Positions 1-9,539 are shown, counted from the first letter of the stretch. The stretch is 50,331 nt of DNA from Melioribacteraceae bacterium (GCA_026417375.1 JAOADJ010000007.1:1-50331), one strand, 5' to 3'. Notes: generated from the sequence alone by a model not told the origin. Program-made: numbers and translations.

Positions 1-540
1 GGGATAACCAGCAACTCCAATACAAATATCCATAGGTTCAGCGTCCAATAAACCATCTTCAATGTATTTACCATTATTTAAATCTACAATTTGACGAACA
101 AGATCAATTGCATAATCATTTGCAGATCTTCCAAATTTAAGAGGCTTTTTATAAGCCTGATCATCTCCGCGAACAACTAAAACATTATCAATACCTAAAT
201 AGTGAATTTCAATCAAAAAATCTTCAGTTTCTTCACGAGTAAAACCACTGCATAAAACATGCGGAACAGCATCGATGTTATATTTATTTTGAATTAATGC
301 ACAAAGTCCAAGTGTACCTGGTCTTTTGCGTTTAATTTTCATTTGAACAGAACCATCTGGCGTTTCTTCATAAATCACTTCTGCAGCATGGCTTGTTATA
401 TCAATAAAAGGTGGATTGTATTTTACTAAATCATCTAGAACTTGCAGTAACTGTTTTACGTTTCCTCCACGTTTTGGTGGAATTATTTCAAAACTGATTA
501 ATGTATTTTTTGCATTCTCTAAATGTTCAATTACTTTCAT
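1..540 (-). CDS. metF: Methylenetetrahydrofolate reductase, 3' end outside the window
   Basis: Reduces 5,10-methylenetetrahydrofolate to 5-methyltetrahydrofolate for methionine synthesis, a cytoplasmic flavoenzyme. The reading frame starts at the ATG at 540 and stays open to base 1, giving 180 residues of a family that is usually about 290-320 long. The N-terminus shows the family signature FEIIPPKRGGN; Glu18 matches the general-acid glutamate of the first strand. Later segments such as DITSHAAEV and LVVRGD fit the TIM barrel and the folate/FAD site. It is cut by the window edge, not broken. The upstream gap (541-591) is short and shows no clear promoter. Confidence 0.9.
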   Translation of the reverse strand, partial: MKVIEHLENAKNTLISFEIIPPKRGGNVKQLLQVLDDLVKYNPPFIDITSHAAEVIYEETPDGSVQMKIKRKRPGTLGLCALIQNKYNIDAVPHVLCSGFTREETEDFLIEIHYLGIDNVLVVRGDDQAYKKPLKFGRSANDYAIDLVRQIVDLNNGKYIEDGLLDAEPMDICIGVAGYP

Positions 541-591
541 ATTTCCCTAAATATTATCAGTTGCAATTTAATATTTTTATTTGATTTCCAC

Positions 592-3054
592 TTAATCAGG
601 AATTAATATCAGTTTATGTTTTGATGTTTTAATAAATTCTTTTTCATTAAGTGTTAATTTAATATAATTTCCCTTTAACCATTTATTTGTCATATCTTTA
701 TAATTATTACTCAAAAAATGTCCTGCTTGTCCCGTCGGTAAAATAAAATAAAAATTATATGGTTGGGCAAAATCAAAAATATATCTCATTGACGGACCTA
801 AATAGTTTTCAAATTTTTTTCTTTTTGAAGTATCTTTTGTTTCACTTTTTTCATCAAATAAATCACTAAAAGAATATTCAGTATTAAATATTGTAGTGCC
901 ATCTCCGCCAATTGAAAATTCCCCGACATTTATAATATTATCAATTAACGATGATTGACCACTAAACATATGTTTAAATGATACCTGATGAATTTTTCCC
1001 CACTGCCAATTTTCAATTTCCTTTCCATATTTTTTTTCCAATTCACTTAAAGCATCGGATAAACTTTTTCTAATTATATCTTCTTTTGTTTCTGCTTCTT
1101 GTGTTTTTATGTTATCATAAAATGATGTTTCTGATGTTAATATTTCTAAAATTTTTCTATATGGTACATTTGCAACAAAAACATATTCTCTTAAAAGATG
1201 ATTACTAAACTCATCACCCCAAACATTTTTAATAAAATTTTTCAAAAAGAAAGAATAAATAGTTGGTGTTTGACTAATTGGATTAAATTCATAATTCCAA
1301 TTTTCAAAAAGTAAAAGTGATGTTTCTAAATTTTTATCTTTGATTTTCACATCTTTGAATGAATCTAAAATATATTTTGTAATTGCTTTTGCATAAGGTG
1401 AAATAAAATCATTTTGATATTTCATGAAATCTTCAACAGAATGTTTTGTTTTATTTGTTAATAATTCTGTAATTCTTTCAATTCTTGATGAAGGTTCCCA
1501 CAAATTTGAAATATGAATCGGGTAATCTTTTATAGTTTTATTATTAGCAGATGCAATAAAATTTTGAGGTGGATTAAATAATTTTGGTAATTGTTCAAAA
1601 GGAACATAACCCTGCCAATCTGAATTTGAAGTTGTTCCATCGTAAACTAATGTTGGCGAATTATTTTTTCTTATCGGGAGACGAACTGCACAAACATAAC
1701 CGATATTATTTTCTTTATCTGCATAAACAAAATTTTGTCCCGGTATAGTAAAATATTTTAATGCTTCATTAAAATCGTTCCAGTTTTTTGCTCTATTTAA
1801 GAGTATTGAAGAATACACTTCATCGCTAAACTCAAAACCAGTCCATCGCATACTCATAGTTGCAATATTAACTTCACTTTTAGGAAAAAGTTTATTGTAA
1901 GGATGAATGTCTGTTATTATTGGTCCGCGATGTGTTTTTTTAATTTCATAAACTACGTTTGTTGAGTCTTTTACTTTTATAGTATCTTTATTAATAATTA
2001 GATTTTTCCACGCTCCGTCAATAAAATATTTTGTTTTAGATGAATCAATTTTTTCTAAATAAAAATCTGCATCATCAGCCATAACATTAGTCATTGCCCA
2101 TGCAATATTTTTATTTTTACCAATAACAATAGATGGTAACCCGGGAATAGTAAATCCTTCTGCATTCCAGTTTTGACTTCTTATCATTACAAAAAACCAT
2201 TTGCCCGGTTGACTAAAAGCTAAATGTGGATCATTTGCAATTATTGGTTTACCTGAACTTGATTTATAAGAATTGACAACCCAATTATTTGAACCAATAT
2301 GTGTTCCAACAAATCCAATAAATTTTCTATAACTTCTATCAATATCTATTATTTCAGATGAAATCAATTTTGAGTTTTTTAATTGTTGTGGAATTATTGT
2401 AGGTGCATTTTCGGGATAGTGTGGAATTAATTCTTTTGCTTTTTCTTCACCAAATTTTTGAACAAGTTGCGAAAAAACAATATCTGTCCACCAACTTATA
2501 TTTAATTCCCAACCCATTAATTTTGCAATCATTAAACTATGTTCAGGTTTCCATAGTTCAGGATCATATCCAAGGATATCAAATTCAACTTGATACTTAC
2601 CTTTACTATACTTAATAAATTCATTAACACCATTTGAATATGCAATTAAAATTTTTTGAGATAGTGGATTTATTTTATAAAAATTTTCTTTTGATATTTT
2701 TTTTATTCCCATTGTTCTAAACATTTTATCAATTGTTAATAGTTTAGAGCCAAAGATTTCACTCAATCTACCTTCACCTGCTCTTCTTGAAATATCCATC
2801 TGAAAAAATCTTTCCTGAGCATGCAAAAATCCTAATGCAAATGCAGCTTCTTCATCTTCTTTGGCAATAATCAATGGAATGGCGTTTTCATCACGATAAA
2901 TTTCAATTCTATTCTTTAAATGATGAACTTTTATTTCGTCATCATAAATTGGCAATGATTTTTTCAACATAAAATATGAAATAATAAATCCAACCAATAT
3001 CAAACATAGAAAAACAAGTGAAAAACCAATTGTTATCTTTTTCCAATTCTTCAT
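592..3054 (-). CDS. Penicillin acylase family Ntn-hydrolase, membrane-anchored
   Basis: Member of the penicillin/acyl-homoserine-lactone acylase family, which hydrolyses amide-linked acyl groups after self-cleavage into two chains. The 820-residue product begins with a basic stretch and one hydrophobic segment (about residues 9-30), a signal anchor or uncleaved signal. The catalytic serine is seen in GSNNWVV (Ser255, predicted new N-terminus of the beta chain), and the alpha-chain region has the typical ALGFLHAQERFFQMD motif near residue 73. An AAGGAAA ribosome site lies upstream of the ATG. Substrate cannot be told from sequence; quorum-signal or lactam cleavage are both possible. It is divergent from rmuC. 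Confidence 0.88.
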   Translation of the reverse strand: MKNWKKITIGFSLVFLCLILVGFIISYFMLKKSLPIYDDEIKVHHLKNRIEIYRDENAIPLIIAKEDEEAAFALGFLHAQERFFQMDISRRAGEGRLSEIFGSKLLTIDKMFRTMGIKKISKENFYKINPLSQKILIAYSNGVNEFIKYSKGKYQVEFDILGYDPELWKPEHSLMIAKLMGWELNISWWTDIVFSQLVQKFGEEKAKELIPHYPENAPTIIPQQLKNSKLISSEIIDIDRSYRKFIGFVGTHIGSNNWVVNSYKSSSGKPIIANDPHLAFSQPGKWFFVMIRSQNWNAEGFTIPGLPSIVIGKNKNIAWAMTNVMADDADFYLEKIDSSKTKYFIDGAWKNLIINKDTIKVKDSTNVVYEIKKTHRGPIITDIHPYNKLFPKSEVNIATMSMRWTGFEFSDEVYSSILLNRAKNWNDFNEALKYFTIPGQNFVYADKENNIGYVCAVRLPIRKNNSPTLVYDGTTSNSDWQGYVPFEQLPKLFNPPQNFIASANNKTIKDYPIHISNLWEPSSRIERITELLTNKTKHSVEDFMKYQNDFISPYAKAITKYILDSFKDVKIKDKNLETSLLLFENWNYEFNPISQTPTIYSFFLKNFIKNVWGDEFSNHLLREYVFVANVPYRKILEILTSETSFYDNIKTQEAETKEDIIRKSLSDALSELEKKYGKEIENWQWGKIHQVSFKHMFSGQSSLIDNIINVGEFSIGGDGTTIFNTEYSFSDLFDEKSETKDTSKRKKFENYLGPSMRYIFDFAQPYNFYFILPTGQAGHFLSNNYKDMTNKWLKGNYIKLTLNEKEFIKTSKHKLILIPD

Positions 3055-3158
3055 TTTATCTTTCCTTAGAATTTACATATCTAATTTATAAATTGATTAA
3101 TTGAAATTGAATATATTTAACATGGTTGTTTTATAAACTTTTTTAGTAAGGGAAAAAC

Positions 3159-4436
3159 ATGGAAATAATTTTAATAGTTACAACAACAATAAGTGTGTTA
3201 GGATTGATTTTAATATTTATCATATATAGAAAAATAAATTTATTTCAAGGTAACAATAACAAAGAAGAATTTGAAAGAATTGAAAAATCTTTTCGTGATG
3301 AAATTTCAAGAAGCAGAACAGAAATAAATACGATTTCAAAAGCTCAAAGAGATGAAATAAGAAATTCCGTAAATGATTTTGCATCACAATTAATGATGAA
3401 CATAAATTCTATTTCTGAAATGCAAAAAAATCAATTAAATATTTTTGCCGACCAACTAAAAAATTTAACTCAAACTAACGAAGAAAAATTTAATCGCTTA
3501 CAAGAAAAAGTTGAAAGTCAGTTGAAAGAAATTCAAGACAAAAATGAAAAAAAACTTGACGAAATGAGAATTACTGTTGATGAAAAATTACATTCAACTT
3601 TAGAAAGAAGATTGAGTGAATCTTTCTCTTTAGTTAGTGATAGACTTGAAGCTGTTAGAGAAGGACTTGGTGAAATGAGAAATCTTGCAAGTGGTGTTGG
3701 AGATTTAAAGAAATTATTTTCTAACGTGAAATCACGGGGATTTTGGGGAGAAATACAATTAGAAAATTTAATAGATCAAATTTTAACCCGAGATCAATTT
3801 GAAAAAAATATTATTACAAAAAAAGGCAGCAATGATAGAGTAGAATTTGCAATTAAAATGCCCGGAAGAAATGATATAAATAACTTTTGCTATTTACCAA
3901 TTGATGCAAAATTTCCTATTGAAAATTATCAAAGATTAATAAATGCTCAAGAAATTGGAGATATCGCTTTAGTCGAAGAATATTCAAAAGCAATTGAAAC
4001 CAACATTAAACTTGAAGCAAAAAAAATAAATGAAAAATATATTGATCCACCAAATACCACTGATGTTGCAATTATGTTTTTACCAATAGAAGGATTATTT
4101 GCTGAAGTTTTAAGAAGACCCGGATTATTTGAAAAAATTCAGACTGATTTCAAAGTTATAATTGCAGGTCCAACTACAATCTCTGCTATATTAAATAGTT
4201 TACAAATGGGATTTAGAACACTTGCAATAGAAAAACGCTCGAGCGAAGTTTGGAATATTTTAAGTAGTGTAAAAACTGAATTTGCAAAATTCGGTGAAGT
4301 GCTTGATAAAACACAAGAAAAACTTGAACAAGCCAGTAAACAAATTGATAGTGCTAAAACAAGAACAAGAGCAATTGAAAGAAAATTAAAAGATGTTGAA
4401 GTAATTCCAGGTGATGAAATAAAATTAATCGAATAA
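3159..4436 (+). CDS. rmuC: RmuC-family DNA recombination protein
   Basis: RmuC proteins limit inversions at short inverted repeats; the domain is related to nucleases. The 425-residue product has an N-terminal membrane segment (about 2-22), a long charged coiled coil (about 35-180), and the RmuC domain, marked by GFWGEIQLENLIDQILTRDQF and by PIDAKFPIENYQRL. A second coiled coil near 385-415 ends the protein. The length and the order anchor-coil-domain are usual for the family. GGG-rich ribosome site precedes the ATG. It has its own transcription direction relative to the acylase gene and is followed by a 157-base gap without recognisable elements. Confidence 0.92.
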   Translation: MEIILIVTTTISVLGLILIFIIYRKINLFQGNNNKEEFERIEKSFRDEISRSRTEINTISKAQRDEIRNSVNDFASQLMMNINSISEMQKNQLNIFADQLKNLTQTNEEKFNRLQEKVESQLKEIQDKNEKKLDEMRITVDEKLHSTLERRLSESFSLVSDRLEAVREGLGEMRNLASGVGDLKKLFSNVKSRGFWGEIQLENLIDQILTRDQFEKNIITKKGSNDRVEFAIKMPGRNDINNFCYLPIDAKFPIENYQRLINAQEIGDIALVEEYSKAIETNIKLEAKKINEKYIDPPNTTDVAIMFLPIEGLFAEVLRRPGLFEKIQTDFKVIIAGPTTISAILNSLQMGFRTLAIEKRSSEVWNILSSVKTEFAKFGEVLDKTQEKLEQASKQIDSAKTRTRAIERKLKDVEVIPGDEIKLIE

Positions 4437-4593
4437 AATTTTTTATCAACATTTAAATTTTTTTTAATAAATAACAAATAAATTCTCCATTCACCGATAT
4501 TTTTCCACCATTCGCCGAAAAGTTGTTTCCAATCGTAAAACTCTAATCTATTTTTACCGTCAGAATTTGTGAACAAAAAAAGGAGAAAATAAA

Positions 4594-5274
4594 ATGGCTC
4601 GCGAATTTCATGGAAGAGTGGTTATTGGAATAATGTTAGTATTAATTGGTTTATTATTCTTTTTAGAAAATCATGAACCTTTTAATGAATTAATTCCAAG
4701 CTTTATATATAAATGGGAATTTTTCTTCATCCTTTTTGGATTATTATTCTTTCTTTTATCAAGAAATAAAATAGCTGGTATAATTTTCTTTTCAATTGGA
4801 CTTTTTAATTTAGTACCTGAATTATGGCCTTTGGTTTTCATTTTCATTGGAATTTATATTTTAATTGGATTCAAAGGGTTAAAGAATTTTAGCTTTTCAG
4901 GTCCAAATGATAATGTAGAAAAAGATAAAAATTACTTAGAACAAATAAGCATTTTTGGTGGTGGTTCAAAAGTTTTTTTAAGTGATAATTTTAAAGGTGG
5001 AAATATAATTTCAATTTTTGGTGGTTCAGAAGTTAATTTAACCGGCAGCAAATTAGCAGAGGGTGAAAATATTTTAGAAACAACATCAATCTTTGGTGGA
5101 TCAACTATTGTGATTCCTAATGATTGGAATGTAATAACAGATGTTCTTCCAATTTTTGGTGGTTTCAGTGATAAAAGAAAAAGAGATCCAAACCAAATAA
5201 TTGATACCAACAAAACATTAATAATCAAAGGTGTTGCAATTTTTGGTGGTGGCGAAGTTAAATCAACAATTTAA
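4594..5274 (+). CDS. LiaF-like membrane protein with IFGG toastrack domain (first copy)
   Basis: The 226-residue protein has about four membrane segments in residues 10-95 (LiaI/LiaF-like transmembrane region, DUF5668 type) followed by a soluble C-terminal domain of the LiaF/DUF2154 'cell wall-active antibiotics response' type. That domain is built of short beta repeats: five IFGG motifs occur between about residues 112 and 220. LiaF proteins sense or inhibit envelope-stress kinases in Firmicutes; the role here is inferred from the kinase and regulator genes that follow with only short gaps. An AGGAG ribosome site sits 7 bases before the ATG. It is first in a likely four-gene operon. Confidence 0.82.
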   Translation: MAREFHGRVVIGIMLVLIGLLFFLENHEPFNELIPSFIYKWEFFFILFGLLFFLLSRNKIAGIIFFSIGLFNLVPELWPLVFIFIGIYILIGFKGLKNFSFSGPNDNVEKDKNYLEQISIFGGGSKVFLSDNFKGGNIISIFGGSEVNLTGSKLAEGENILETTSIFGGSTIVIPNDWNVITDVLPIFGGFSDKRKRDPNQIIDTNKTLIIKGVAIFGGGEVKSTI

Positions 5275-5288
5275 AAAATAGGATAGTT

Positions 5289-6014
5289 ATGAACTCGAAT
5301 AAATTAAAAAATTATATAGGAATATTTTTTATACTCATAGGTGTGCTTTGGTTATTTGAAAATTTTGACCTAATATTTTTTGGATTTCCTTTAGGAAAAT
5401 TAATTTTTTCATGGCACACCTTTGCAATAATTTTTGGGGCAATTTTAATTTCGAACAATTCAAAATCATTCGGCGGATATTTTTTCATAACCATAGGATT
5501 AATCAGTTTGCTAAAGCATATTCCTTTTAATCCATTGGTTTCATTTTTAACATTTGGAAATTTATGGCCACTTATTTTGATAGGTATTGGAATATGGATG
5601 ATAATGAATTTAAGATCAGATAAGTATGAAAATAAAATCAATTTTGACTTTACTGAAAAAGTTGATTCAACAAATGAAAATTTGATTAATGAATCAGTTC
5701 AATTTACATCAATGAAAAAAATAATTAACTCCGAAAATTTTTCCGGTGGAAATATTAATGTTTGGTTTGGCGAATTAAAATTAGACCTAACTCAATCAAA
5801 ACTTAAAGAAGGTGATAATACACTAAACGTAAATATAATGTTTGGAAGTTTAGAATTAAGAGTTCCAACAGACTGGAAAGTAAATACAAGTATATCAGCA
5901 ACTTTTGGTGGAATAGATGACAAAAGAATTGCAAAGCTTATAAACGTGCAAAGCAACTCTACATTGATGATTAAAGGATCTGTTGCTTTTGGCGGTTGTG
6001 AAATTTCTTATTAG
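5289..6014 (+). CDS. LiaF-like membrane protein with toastrack domain (second copy)
   Basis: A 241-residue paralogue of the preceding gene, 14 bases downstream. It has membrane segments in about residues 8-110 and a C-terminal LiaF-like beta domain in which the repeat motif has drifted (WFGELKLDL, MFGSLELRV, TFGGIDDKR, AFGGCEISY). The conserved spacing of these motifs relative to the first copy suggests an old tandem duplication rather than a recent one. The two products may form a heteromeric sensor, which is inference. The next gene, a LytS-type kinase, begins 7 bases after its stop. Confidence 0.8.
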   Translation: MNSNKLKNYIGIFFILIGVLWLFENFDLIFFGFPLGKLIFSWHTFAIIFGAILISNNSKSFGGYFFITIGLISLLKHIPFNPLVSFLTFGNLWPLILIGIGIWMIMNLRSDKYENKINFDFTEKVDSTNENLINESVQFTSMKKIINSENFSGGNINVWFGELKLDLTQSKLKEGDNTLNVNIMFGSLELRVPTDWKVNTSISATFGGIDDKRIAKLINVQSNSTLMIKGSVAFGGCEISY

Positions 6015-6021
6015 GTGAAAA

Positions 6022-7071
6022 ATGACTAATCCATTCACAACAAACAGAAAAATTTTTGCTTCATATACTTTGATCTGGTTATTTATTTTTATTGCATCAA
6101 TTATTCTTATATTTTTTACTCAGGATATAAAAATCAATTCTGCGGTTATTGATTCTGCTATTTTTACTTTTATTTACTTCATATTAGGAATTGGAGTTTG
6201 GTACACTGTAAGATTCAATTCACTAGAAACCTATAAAACTCCAAAGTTAATTTTAAATCATTTTGTTGCATCAATCTTAACATCAACTATATGGATTACA
6301 ACTGGCTCATTAATCTCATTAAATATACTTAGTGATGATCCAAATTATGTTCTTTTTATAAATTCATCATACATATGGAGATTTTTAATCGGTATTTTAT
6401 TTTACATAGTTTTAATTTCTATTGACTACTTGATTATTTATTATAATAATTTTCAAGAAAAAGTATTGAAGGAATCGGAATTAAAATCACTTGTTAAAGA
6501 AGCAGAGCTGAACGCTTTGAAATATCAAATTAATCCACATTTTATTTTTAATAGCCTGAATTCAATTAGCTCCCTGACCATTTCAAATCCACAACTTGCA
6601 CAGGAAATGACAATTAAACTTTCTACTTTTTTGAGAAATACTCTTTCAAGAAATGATTCACAAAAAAGTAAACTTATAGATGAAATTAATGCAGCAAAAC
6701 TTTACCTAGAAATTGAAAAAATTAGATTTGATGATAAGTTCGAATTAATTGAAGAAATTGATTTAGAATGTAAGAATTTTGAAGTGCCAAGTATGATACT
6801 TCAACCACTTTTTGAAAATTCAATTAAACATGGAGTTTATGAAAGTCTAGAAAAAGTTACCATAAAACTTTCTTGCCATAAAGAAAATAATTTTATTAAA
6901 ATATCTGTGGAAAATGATTTTGATAATAAAAGTATTTCCAAAAAAGGTGCTGGAATTGGTTTAAAAAATATTTATAATAGGATGAAATTAATTTATGGAC
7001 AAGAAAATCTGGTTGAAGTCATCAAAGAAAAAAGCAAATTTATTGTAAACATTTATATACCAAACAATTAA
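6022..7071 (+). CDS. LytS/YehU-type sensor histidine kinase
   Basis: Membrane histidine kinase of the His_kinase (PF06580) family. The 349-residue protein has four hydrophobic segments in about residues 12-142, no extracytoplasmic sensor domain of any size, then a coiled linker, the H-box YQINPHFIFNSLNSIS with phospho-acceptor His173, and an ATPase domain with the N-box PLFENSIKHGV and a glycine-rich GAGIGLKNIYNRM. Kinases of this family pair with LytTR regulators, and such a gene starts one base after the stop. With two LiaF-like genes immediately upstream, the input is probably envelope state sensed by those proteins; this is inference from context. Confidence 0.92.
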   Translation: MTNPFTTNRKIFASYTLIWLFIFIASIILIFFTQDIKINSAVIDSAIFTFIYFILGIGVWYTVRFNSLETYKTPKLILNHFVASILTSTIWITTGSLISLNILSDDPNYVLFINSSYIWRFLIGILFYIVLISIDYLIIYYNNFQEKVLKESELKSLVKEAELNALKYQINPHFIFNSLNSISSLTISNPQLAQEMTIKLSTFLRNTLSRNDSQKSKLIDEINAAKLYLEIEKIRFDDKFELIEEIDLECKNFEVPSMILQPLFENSIKHGVYESLEKVTIKLSCHKENNFIKISVENDFDNKSISKKGAGIGLKNIYNRMKLIYGQENLVEVIKEKSKFIVNIYIPNN

Positions 7072-7072
7072 C

Positions 7073-7822
7073 ATGGAAAAAATTAAAACTGTAATAATTG
7101 ACGATGAAAAATTAGCAAGAGATATAATCAAAAATTTTTTATCAACTAACAACGAATTCGAAATTATTGCTGAAGCATCTAATGGTTTTGAAGGAATAAA
7201 ATTAATTAACGAATTAAAGCCAGATTTAATTTTTCTTGATGTCCAAATGCCAAAAATAAATGGATTTGAAATGCTTGAACTAATTGAAAATCCACCTTTA
7301 ATTATTTTTACAACAGCATTTGACCAATACGCAATAAAAGCATTCGAAATTAATGCCATTGATTATCTACTAAAACCATTTTCAAAAGAAAGATTTAATG
7401 AATCACTCGAAAGAATAAAAAAAATTCATTTAGAAAATGATAAATCTAAAATTGAAATTTTTAATAAAATATCTAACAACCTACCGAATCAAGAAAATTT
7501 AGAAAGAATTGTTTTTAAAAATGGATCTAAAATAAATGTTATTGATGTTGAAAATATTATTTTTATTGAAGCACAAGATGATTACACAATGTTTTATACT
7601 AAAGAGGGAAACTTTCTCAAACAAAAAACAATGAAATATTTTGAAGAAAATTTAGACCCCAAAAAATTTATTAGAACACATCGTTCTTACATCGTCAAAC
7701 TTGATCAAATTAAACAAATTGACATAATTGAAAAAGAATCATATCAACTAACTTTATTTAATTCAAAAAAATTGCCAGTAAGTAAATCGGGTTATTCAAA
7801 ACTAAAAGAGCTTTTCAATTAA
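7073..7822 (+). CDS. LytTR-family response regulator
   Basis: DNA-binding response regulator, 249 residues. The receiver domain (about 4-120) has the acidic pair DD near residue 10, the phospho-acceptor Asp56 in FLDVQMP, and the conserved Lys in LLKPF. The LytTR DNA-binding domain follows from about residue 150 (IIFIEAQDDYTMFYT, FIRTHRSYIVKL). It is separated from the kinase gene by one base, so the two are surely co-transcribed and probably translationally coupled. Targets are unknown; autoregulation of the operon starting near 4594 is likely but unproven, as no matching pair of repeats was recognised upstream. Confidence 0.94.
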   Translation: MEKIKTVIIDDEKLARDIIKNFLSTNNEFEIIAEASNGFEGIKLINELKPDLIFLDVQMPKINGFEMLELIENPPLIIFTTAFDQYAIKAFEINAIDYLLKPFSKERFNESLERIKKIHLENDKSKIEIFNKISNNLPNQENLERIVFKNGSKINVIDVENIIFIEAQDDYTMFYTKEGNFLKQKTMKYFEENLDPKKFIRTHRSYIVKLDQIKQIDIIEKESYQLTLFNSKKLPVSKSGYSKLKELFN

Positions 7823-7831
7823 TTATAAAAA

Positions 7832-7862
7832 TTGAAGTTCTACTTATCACTACTTATATTTG
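7832..7862 (+). promoter_or_regulatory. Bacteroidota-type promoter for the aldehyde dehydrogenase gene
   Basis: A TTG at 7832-7834 is followed after 20 bases by TATATTTG at 7855-7862, an exact match to the -7 consensus TAnnTTTG. The start codon of the next gene is 23 bases further on. The same arrangement recurs elsewhere in this window. Confidence 0.6.
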
Positions 7863-7885
7863 GTTTGTAAAACTATGGTAATAAA

Positions 7886-9469
7886 ATGAACATTGACAAA
7901 GATTTACTTTCAATTCAGGAAGCAAGAAATTTAGCAAAAGCTGCAAAAGAAGCTCAATTAGAATTCAAACATTATAATCAAGAGCAAGTTGATAAAATAG
8001 TAAAAGCAATGGCAGATGCTGGGTATAAAGAAGCTGAGCGTTTAGCAAGACTAGCACATGAAGAAACAGGATTTGGAAAAGTATCGGATAAAATTATTAA
8101 AAATCAGTTTGGTAGCAGAACTGTTTGGGAATCGATTAAAGACTTAAAAACTGTTGGTGTAATAAGTGTATTAAAAAATGGTAAAATAGTTAAAATAGCT
8201 GAACCAATGGGAGTTGTTGCTGCATTAGTACCATCAACAAATCCAACATCAACAGCCATGTTCAAATCTATAATATCATTAAAATGTAGAAACGGAATTG
8301 TAATTTCACCTCATCCTAAAGCATTAAAATGTACACTCGAGGCAACAAAAGTAATGACCGAAGCTGCTGAAAAAGCTGGCGCACCAAAAGGATTAATTCA
8401 ATGTTTACCAATACCAACAATTGAAGCAACAAACGCATTAATGCATGATAAAAATATTGCAGTAATTTTGGCAACTGGTGGAATGCCAATGGTTCATGCT
8501 GCATATTCAGCTGGTAAACCTGCTTATGGAGTTGGTGCTGGTAATGTACCTGCTTACATCGATAGAAGTGCTAATATTCAAAAAGCTGTTGCAGATATAA
8601 TTTTCGGAACTACCTTTGATAATGGAGTTTTGTGTTCCTCTGAACAAGCAATGGTTGTTGACCGACCTATAAAAGAAAAAGTAATTGATGAAGCCAAAAG
8701 AAAAGGTGCTTATTTTCTCAATGAAGAAGAAAAAAAGAAACTTGAAAATAAAATTGCAAAAGGTGCAAAATTAAATCCTGAAATAGTTGGTAAGTCTGCA
8801 AAATGGATTGCTGATTTTGTTGGAATAAATGTTCCGGATAGTACAACAGTTCTTATTGCAGAATGTGATTCGGTTGGTAAAGATGAACCACTTTCAATTG
8901 AAAAGCTATCTCCGATTCTCGCTTTTTACACAGTTGAAAATTGGATGGAGGGATGTCATCGTTGTATTGAACTTTTAGAATTTGGAGGAATTGGACACAC
9001 TCTAGTAATTCATGCAAACGATAAAGAAATAATAATGAAATTTGCTTTAGAAAAACCTGCATTTAGAATTGTTGTCAATACACCATCTTCGGTTGGTGCT
9101 GTTGGATATTCGACTGGATTAACTCCTTCAATGACTCTAGGTCCCGGAACCTGGGGTGGTTCTATTATTTCTGAAAATGTTTCAGCTATGCATTTAATGA
9201 ATATAAAAACATTAGCATTTGAAACACTTGAAATAAACAAAGGAAATTCTGTCAATTCATTTGAAGGTTATTTTTCTGAAAATACAAAACCAAATTCGGA
9301 AATTAATTTTACCAAAGAAATTGAAAATAGATTAAGAGCAAGAGCCGGTAATCCTGTTGTTAAACCTTTTATAAATCATGAGAGTAAAAGTGTAAAATCC
9401 TCATCCAGCTTTGGTAGTGGTATTTCAGAAGAGGAAATACAAAAAATAATTAAAGATTTTTCAAAATAA
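7886..9469 (+). CDS. Acetaldehyde dehydrogenase (acylating), EutE/PduP-like, with extended C-terminus
   Basis: Converts an aldehyde, CoA and NAD+ to acyl-CoA and NADH (or the reverse). The 527-residue protein carries the acylating-ALDH fold: cofactor segment LVPSTNPTSTAMFK (about 115-127), ATGGMPMV near 196-203, and the catalytic Cys250 in FDNGVLCSSEQ. The core resembles EutE/PduP and the first half of AdhE, but no alcohol dehydrogenase domain follows. Family members are usually about 460-490 long; here about 80 extra residues contain a helix (INFTKEIENRLRARAGN), a Ser/Gly-rich linker (about 497-514) and a short final amphipathic helix EEEIQKIIKDFSK. That tail resembles bacterial microcompartment encapsulation peptides, although no shell gene is in this window. 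Monocistronic by its own promoter. Confidence 0.9.
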   Translation: MNIDKDLLSIQEARNLAKAAKEAQLEFKHYNQEQVDKIVKAMADAGYKEAERLARLAHEETGFGKVSDKIIKNQFGSRTVWESIKDLKTVGVISVLKNGKIVKIAEPMGVVAALVPSTNPTSTAMFKSIISLKCRNGIVISPHPKALKCTLEATKVMTEAAEKAGAPKGLIQCLPIPTIEATNALMHDKNIAVILATGGMPMVHAAYSAGKPAYGVGAGNVPAYIDRSANIQKAVADIIFGTTFDNGVLCSSEQAMVVDRPIKEKVIDEAKRKGAYFLNEEEKKKLENKIAKGAKLNPEIVGKSAKWIADFVGINVPDSTTVLIAECDSVGKDEPLSIEKLSPILAFYTVENWMEGCHRCIELLEFGGIGHTLVIHANDKEIIMKFALEKPAFRIVVNTPSSVGAVGYSTGLTPSMTLGPGTWGGSIISENVSAMHLMNIKTLAFETLEINKGNSVNSFEGYFSENTKPNSEINFTKEIENRLRARAGNPVVKPFINHESKSVKSSSSFGSGISEEEIQKIIKDFSK

Positions 9470-9510
9470 TATTTAGTGATGTTTAGCATACCTTAAGTAT
9501 TTTTAAATAT

Positions 9511-9518
9511 TATATTTG
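9511..9518 (+). promoter_or_regulatory. -7 promoter element (TATATTTG) before the 58-residue gene
   Basis: An exact TAnnTTTG element lies 21 bases before the ATG at 9540, the same distance as at the other promoters in this window. No good TTG partner is visible about 20 bases upstream, so it is only half a promoter by sequence. Confidence 0.4.
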
Positions 9519-9539
9519 AATGAAAGTATTTGAGGATAT

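Noticed and set aside
3093-3119. Promoter for rmuC (TTGATT ... TATATTTA)
   Set aside because: The -7 box has a mismatch at the last base and the spacing is only 16 or less; not reported as a feature.
4139-4576. 145-residue open frame on the minus strand over the end of rmuC
   Set aside because: Antisense to the conserved RmuC C-terminus; no ribosome site or recognisable domain.
9470-9510. Terminator after the aldehyde dehydrogenase gene
   Set aside because: ATAC-cttaa-GTAT followed by five T gives only a 4-bp AT-rich stem; too weak to call.
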